Of a DNA stretch of 16,629 bases, positions 13,097-16,629 are shown one piece after another. The stretch is from assembly GCA_964444825.1 (NCBI GenBank), contig CAYUIS010000117.1:1-16629 (forward strand). The letters are read 5' to 3'. A program made the position numbers and the translations under genes. The notes beneath the pieces were generated by a model. That model was not told the DNA's origin, searched no databases, and was given only the letters and a program-made list of their open reading frames with translations. Source of the DNA: CAYUIS01 sp964444825. Lineage in GTDB: Bacteria > Chloroflexota > Anaerolineae > B4-G1. Position 1 is the stretch's first letter, and every line of letters starts with the position of its first letter.

Positions 13097-14311
13097 ATGA
13101 CAATTACTTTGAGTACTGATATGGCCCAGTTCATCCGCGAGGAATGCGGCGAGAACGTCTACCTTTGCTACCAGTGCGAGCGCTGTTCCTCCGGTTGTCC
13201 CACTGTCCCGGCGATGCGGTATCGCCCCGCGCAGATGATGCGGATGGCGCAGTTTGGGCTGGAGGATCGGCTGGCGACCGACGCCAGCATCTGGCGCTGC
13301 CTGGGCTGCGACACGTGCACGGCTCACTGCCCGCACAACCTCAGCGTGCGGCGTCTGGTGGAGGTGATGCGCCAGCACGTGATGCAGGAGCGCTACCTCG
13401 TTGATGGCGTTGATGCGCTGGACGGGGATGAGGCGTTGCGCAAGGGCGTCCGGGCGCTCGGCATGCTGGGCGAGCGAATCGGAGCGCACCACAACGTCTC
13501 CGGTGAGGACAACGATGCGCGCCTCGCCTGGACCGATAACCTGGAGGAGAAACCTCAGGGCTTGGTCGGTGATACTGAGGCTGAGATGGCCTACTATGTG
13601 GGCTGTGTCTCGGCCATGTTCCCGATGAGTTACTCCATCCCCCAGAGCTTTGCCGGCGTGCTGGGCCGGGCCGGCGTCCGGTTCACGACCCTGGGCGGTG
13701 AGGAGTGGTGTTGTGGCTATCCGATGTTGATGGCGGGCCAGTTGAAGCAGGCGGAGGAGCTGATCCGTCACAACGTGGAGAGGATGCGGGCGCTGGGGGT
13801 GCCCAAGGTGGTCGCTACCTGCCCCTCCTGCTACCATATGTGGCATCACGCCTATCCGGACGTCATCGGGGAGCCGCTGGGTTTCGAGGTGGTTCACGCC
13901 GTGGAGGTGTTGAGCGACCTCGTGACCGAGGGACGGTTGGAACTGGCAGAACCCCGGCGCACGGGCATCGTCACCTATCACGATCCCTGCGACCTGGGGC
14001 GCAAAAGTGGCATCTACGACGCGCCCCGGGAGGTCCTGAGGAATGTGCCGGGCTACACCTTTGTCGAGATGCAGCAGTCGGGGGAACACGCCCTCTGTTG
14101 CGGCGGTGGCGGCGACCTGGAGACCTTTGACCCGGACCTGGTGGCAGAGGTGGCTGCGCAGCGTATCGCCCAGGCGGCGGAGATCGACGCGACCGTCCTG
14201 GTCTCGGCCTGTCCTCAGTGCGTGCGGACGCTTGCCAAAGCGGCTCGCGCCAACAAGTTGCGCATCCGGGTGATGGACATCACCCAGTTCGTTGACATGG
14301 CTTTGGCGTAA
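13097..14311 (+). CDS. HdrC-HdrB fusion protein (two ferredoxin clusters plus two CCG domains)
   Basis: A 404-residue fusion of an HdrC-like ferredoxin part to an HdrB-like catalytic part. HdrC part: C24-C34 (CYQCERCSSGCP) and C68-C78 (CLGCDTCTAHCP), two [4Fe-4S] clusters. HdrB part: two complete CCG motifs, C170-x34-CC205/206-x35-C242-x2-C245 and C298-x35-CC334/335-x36-C372-x2-C375. These are the ligand pattern for the noncubane [4Fe-4S] clusters of methanogen HdrB. A single-chain HdrCB/HdrD-like protein would replace HdrB and HdrC of the Moorella gene set. In this context it may act as an electron relay to MetVF, or use a disulfide or other substrate; this is not decided by sequence. ATG 13097 has CGGAG 6 bases upstream; an earlier in-frame start within metF lacks support. 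Gap to metF is 44 bases. Confidence 0.9.
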   Translation: MTITLSTDMAQFIREECGENVYLCYQCERCSSGCPTVPAMRYRPAQMMRMAQFGLEDRLATDASIWRCLGCDTCTAHCPHNLSVRRLVEVMRQHVMQERYLVDGVDALDGDEALRKGVRALGMLGERIGAHHNVSGEDNDARLAWTDNLEEKPQGLVGDTEAEMAYYVGCVSAMFPMSYSIPQSFAGVLGRAGVRFTTLGGEEWCCGYPMLMAGQLKQAEELIRHNVERMRALGVPKVVATCPSCYHMWHHAYPDVIGEPLGFEVVHAVEVLSDLVTEGRLELAEPRRTGIVTYHDPCDLGRKSGIYDAPREVLRNVPGYTFVEMQQSGEHALCCGGGGDLETFDPDLVAEVAAQRIAQAAEIDATVLVSACPQCVRTLAKAARANKLRIRVMDITQFVDMALA

Positions 14312-14346
14312 GCGTTTGTATCGTAGCACAAGATGAGGATTCACGG

Positions 14347-15033
14347 ATGAGTCAGCAGGCGTATACACTGGAAACGGAGATCATAAAGAGCGTGCATTTG
14401 AACTACCTGCTCTTTCTGCCCAGGGATTATGGAGAGAATCCGCAGAAGCGATGGCCCTTGATTCTCTTTCTGCACGGGGCCGGAGAGCGGGGCGATGACC
14501 TGGCACTGGTGAAGGTACACGGCATCCCTAAGGTGGTGGAACAGTGGGAGGATTTCCCCTTCATCACCGTCTCTCCCCAGTGCGCGGTAGATTCCTGGTG
14601 GTCGGCTCACATCGAAGAGTTGGATGCATTGCTGAACGAGGTGACGGCTGGCTATACGGTGGATACCGATCATTTGTATCTCACCGGGTTGAGCATGGGA
14701 GGCTACGGAACGTGGCATCTGGCAGCGACGTACCCGCAGCGGTTTGCTGCGCTGGCGCCCATTTGTGGCGGGGGGCCGTGGTTTGCCGGGTTCCCGGAAA
14801 AGGTTTCTGTTCTCAAGGACGTACCCATATGGGTGTTTCACGGTGCGCAGGACGACGTGGTCCCACTTGAAGAGTCCGAGAGAATGGTCGATGCGCTGAA
14901 AGCCTGTGGCTCCAATGTCCGGTTTACGGTATACCCTGATGCTGACCATGACTCTTGGACGGAGACCTACGATAACCCGGAGCTGTACGAGTGGTTTCTG
15001 CAGCATGCCCGGCGCGAGAGCAGCATCACGTAG
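14347..15033 (+). CDS. Alpha/beta-hydrolase, esterase/peptidase S9-like
   Basis: A 228-residue alpha/beta-hydrolase of the phospholipase/carboxylesterase type. It shows the oxyanion-hole segment LFLHGAGERG (H43), the nucleophile elbow GLSMGG (S116), an acidic residue in HGAQDD (D169 or D170) and the catalytic His in DADHDSW (H201), in normal order and spacing. No signal peptide, so probably cytoplasmic. ATG 14347 has GAGGA 7 bases upstream. It sits between hdrCB and cooC with short gaps (35 and 44 bases) and on the same strand, but its chemistry has no obvious link to C1 metabolism. It may simply be a passenger in the operon or begin a separate unit. The substrate cannot be predicted. Confidence 0.85.
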   Translation: MSQQAYTLETEIIKSVHLNYLLFLPRDYGENPQKRWPLILFLHGAGERGDDLALVKVHGIPKVVEQWEDFPFITVSPQCAVDSWWSAHIEELDALLNEVTAGYTVDTDHLYLTGLSMGGYGTWHLAATYPQRFAALAPICGGGPWFAGFPEKVSVLKDVPIWVFHGAQDDVVPLEESERMVDALKACGSNVRFTVYPDADHDSWTETYDNPELYEWFLQHARRESSIT

Positions 15034-15077
15034 CATGATCTATCTCCATCTCTGGTTAATGTGAGGGGGCATTCTAG

Positions 15078-15857
15078 ATGACTCAGTTAAGCAAAATCGC
15101 CATCAGTGGCAAAGGAGGGGTAGGCAAGACGACCCTCTCAGCATTGCTGGCTCACATCTACGCCGAGCGAGGCCGCAGTGTCATCGCTATCGATGCAGAT
15201 CCGGCTGGTGGGCTCGCCGAGGCCTTGGGCCTCCCGCCTGATCTGGCGGATGAGGTCACGCCGGTGGCCGAGATGGAGGAACTGATCTACGAGCGGACCG
15301 GCGCCAAACCGGGCACCTTTGGTGGGTTCTTCCAGCTCAATCCGCGGGTCGACGACATCCCGGATCGATTCAGCGTCTCCCATCGCGGTATCAAATTCTT
15401 GCGATTGGGTACCATCGAAGCCGGTGGCAGCGGCTGTATCTGTCCTGAGAGCGCGATGCTCAAGGCCTTGGTCACCTATCTGTTGCTCTACCGTGACGAG
15501 ATGCTGATTCTCGATATGGAGGCCGGGGTCGAGCATCTGGGCCGGGCGACTGCGCAGGCGGTGGATGCCTTTCTGGCCGTCGTTGAGCCGGGGCGTCGCA
15601 GCCTGAACACCGCCCAGCGCGTGCGCCAGTTGGCCCAGGACATTGGCATCGATCGGGTCTATGTCGTGGGCAACAAGGTGCGCAACGACAGAGACTGGGC
15701 CTTTATCCAGGCCGAGAGCCCCGTGCCCGTGCTGGGCTATCTCTCTGCCAATCCGGAACTGACCGAGGCAGACTTGGCGGGTGCGGGTGTCTTTGACGCC
15801 GCGCCCAAGGCGGTCGAGGAGGCACGCCAGATCGTAGCGGCGCTGGAGGCGCTGTGA
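15078..15857 (+). CDS. cooC: CooC-type ATPase for CO dehydrogenase nickel insertion
   Basis: A 259-residue MinD/SIMIBI-family ATPase. The deviant Walker A motif is GKGGVGKTT (11-19) with signature K12, and the switch region AIDADPAGGLAEALG follows. The C120-I-C122 pair (GCICPES) matches the CxC Ni-binding motif at the dimer interface of CooC proteins, which distinguishes it from other MinD-like ATPases. It is expected to dimerise on ATP binding and help insert Ni into the C-cluster of CO dehydrogenase (CooS/AcsA/CdhA). ATG 15078 is preceded by GAGGGGG, 8 bases upstream. Presence beside metF and hdr genes strongly points to a Wood-Ljungdahl locus, with CODH/ACS genes likely elsewhere nearby. 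Its stop overlaps the start of the next gene. Confidence 0.9.
   Translation: MTQLSKIAISGKGGVGKTTLSALLAHIYAERGRSVIAIDADPAGGLAEALGLPPDLADEVTPVAEMEELIYERTGAKPGTFGGFFQLNPRVDDIPDRFSVSHRGIKFLRLGTIEAGGSGCICPESAMLKALVTYLLLYRDEMLILDMEAGVEHLGRATAQAVDAFLAVVEPGRRSLNTAQRVRQLAQDIGIDRVYVVGNKVRNDRDWAFIQAESPVPVLGYLSANPELTEADLAGAGVFDAAPKAVEEARQIVAALEAL
15845..15849 (+). promoter_or_regulatory. Ribosome binding site supporting the GTG start of the C39-like gene
   Basis: GGAGG within the end of cooC, 4 bases before GTG 15854, which overlaps the cooC stop as GTGA. The next in-frame GTG (15869) is too far from it. Confidence 0.5.
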
Positions 15858-16629
15858 CACGACCCATTGTGGGGAGAGCGTTAGGCTTTTGTCACCTGGC
15901 AGAGTCAGGAATCGGGCTTTTGCTCATCAGCTTGGTATTGCTGGTTGTGCCCTCTGCTGTGCGGGCCGATGATCTCCCACCTTCTGCGTTCGTGGAGGAC
16001 CTGGTTGGCCATCCGCAGGAGCATAATTTGAGCTGCGAATCCCGGTCATCCACCGACCTGGCTGCCTACTGGGGGGTGACGTTCACCGAGGATGGCTTTT
16101 TCCAGCGTCTGCCCAAATCGGACAACCCCTTTCGAGGTTTTCTGGGCGATGTGGATCTGCCGGCTGGCACGATGCCCCCTGCTGGTTACGGCGTCTATGC
16201 CGGACCGATCGCGGCTAACCTGCGCAGCTTTGGCCTCAGGGCGCAAGCCCTGCAAGGGTGGGATCTGGAGGGCCTCAAGGCGGAGCTGGTCGCCGGCAGG
16301 CCCGTCATCATCTGGGCGACCTACGATATGCAATTGCCTGGGGTCCAGACCTGGACGTCATCGGATGGCACGACCTCGGTGATCGTCAAGTGGCAACACA
16401 CCTTTATCGCCACGGGCTATGACGAAAGCGGCCTTTTCCTGGTCGATGCCTACGATGGTGTGACCAAGCACTTTTCCTACGAGGCCTTTATCCCCGCTTG
16501 GGACCAGCTAGGTCGGCTGGCCGTGGTTGTTCAGCGACCGCTGACTCGGCCTGGGATACGGGAATGGCGAGCGATGGAGAGTGACTCCCGTCGCTATTTT
16601 ATTGTGGACGGACGCTGGCTAGTTGGACC
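15854..16629 (+). CDS. Secreted C39-like (peptidase_C39_2) cysteine peptidase, partial
   Basis: Open to the end of the window; 258 codons visible. The N-terminus has a signal peptide: a short basic start, hydrophobic core IGLLLISLVLLVVPS and a likely cleavage site after AVRA before DD (about residue 40). The mature part matches the C39-like peptidase fold: C61 in HNLSCESRSS, GVYAGPIAANLRSFGL, GRPVIIWATY, H182 in WQHTFIATGYD and an acidic residue D198 in LVDAYDG, followed by a typical end with the AW...AVVV pattern. It is therefore predicted to be an exported papain-like peptidase or amidase. GTG 15854 is chosen for its upstream GGAGG and overlap with cooC. There is no evident functional link to CooC, so co-transcription rather than cooperation is suggested. 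The C-terminal region beyond the peptidase domain continues outside the window. Confidence 0.78.
   Translation, partial: MTRPIVGRALGFCHLAESGIGLLLISLVLLVVPSAVRADDLPPSAFVEDLVGHPQEHNLSCESRSSTDLAAYWGVTFTEDGFFQRLPKSDNPFRGFLGDVDLPAGTMPPAGYGVYAGPIAANLRSFGLRAQALQGWDLEGLKAELVAGRPVIIWATYDMQLPGVQTWTSSDGTTSVIVKWQHTFIATGYDESGLFLVDAYDGVTKHFSYEAFIPAWDQLGRLAVVVQRPLTRPGIREWRAMESDSRRYFIVDGRWLVG

Noticed and set aside
13065..13100. Mini open frame of 11 codons overlapping the hdrCB start (ATGA)
   Set aside because: The GGAGG lies immediately against its ATG with no spacing, and the peptide has no regulatory features such as repeated codons or a hairpin.

Overview
The window is a GC-rich, tightly packed, single-strand gene run (every supported gene is on +). 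It comes from an anaerobic bacterium that uses the Wood-Ljungdahl (reductive acetyl-CoA) pathway. The evidence is a MetV-MetF methylenetetrahydrofolate reductase pair, heterodisulfide-reductase-type HdrA, HdrCB and MvhD proteins, and a CooC-type nickel-insertion ATPase for CO dehydrogenase. Gene content would fit an anaerobic Chloroflexota member (Anaerolineae/Dehalococcoidia-like) or another uncultured acetogen-like lineage. That taxonomic reading is an inference; no rRNA or marker gene is present. UGA is an ordinary stop codon in several genes here.

Layout. 1-2750: the C-terminal end of an FdhB/FrhB-like iron-sulfur protein, a [2Fe-2S]/2x[4Fe-4S] protein, and a fumarate-reductase/succinate-dehydrogenase-type flavoprotein. 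2751-2807: a short gap with a four-copy 8-nt repeat. 2808-6384: first HdrA-MvhD cassette. 6407-11318: second HdrA-MvhD cassette. Its HdrA carries a whole GltD/NfnB-like NAD(P)H-oxidoreductase domain inserted inside a ferredoxin module and has a frameshifting deletion near its 3' end. Its MvhD has an in-frame UGA at a conserved Cys position, followed by a SECIS-like hairpin, so it is very probably a selenoprotein. 11380-14311: metV, metF and a fused HdrC-HdrB protein. 14347-15033: an alpha/beta-hydrolase. 15078-15857: cooC. 15854-16629: the start of a secreted C39-like cysteine peptidase, cut by the window edge.

How the genes may work together. In Moorella, MetF-MetV is found with HdrABC and MvhD, an arrangement proposed to allow flavin-based electron bifurcation. 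Here that set is expanded to two HdrA, two MvhD (one Cys, one Sec at the same site) and a HdrCB fusion. Possible electron entry or exit points are the GltD-like NAD(P)H domain, the FdhB-like protein and the fumarate-reductase-like pair. No Mvh hydrogenase subunits are visible. The window therefore looks like an elaborate soluble electron-bifurcating or confurcating methylene-/methyl-THF oxidoreductase complex. The assignment of partners and reaction direction is inference. No stretch above 300 bases lacks a gene; the largest gap is about 61 bases (11319-11379), where I see only the metV ribosome-binding site.
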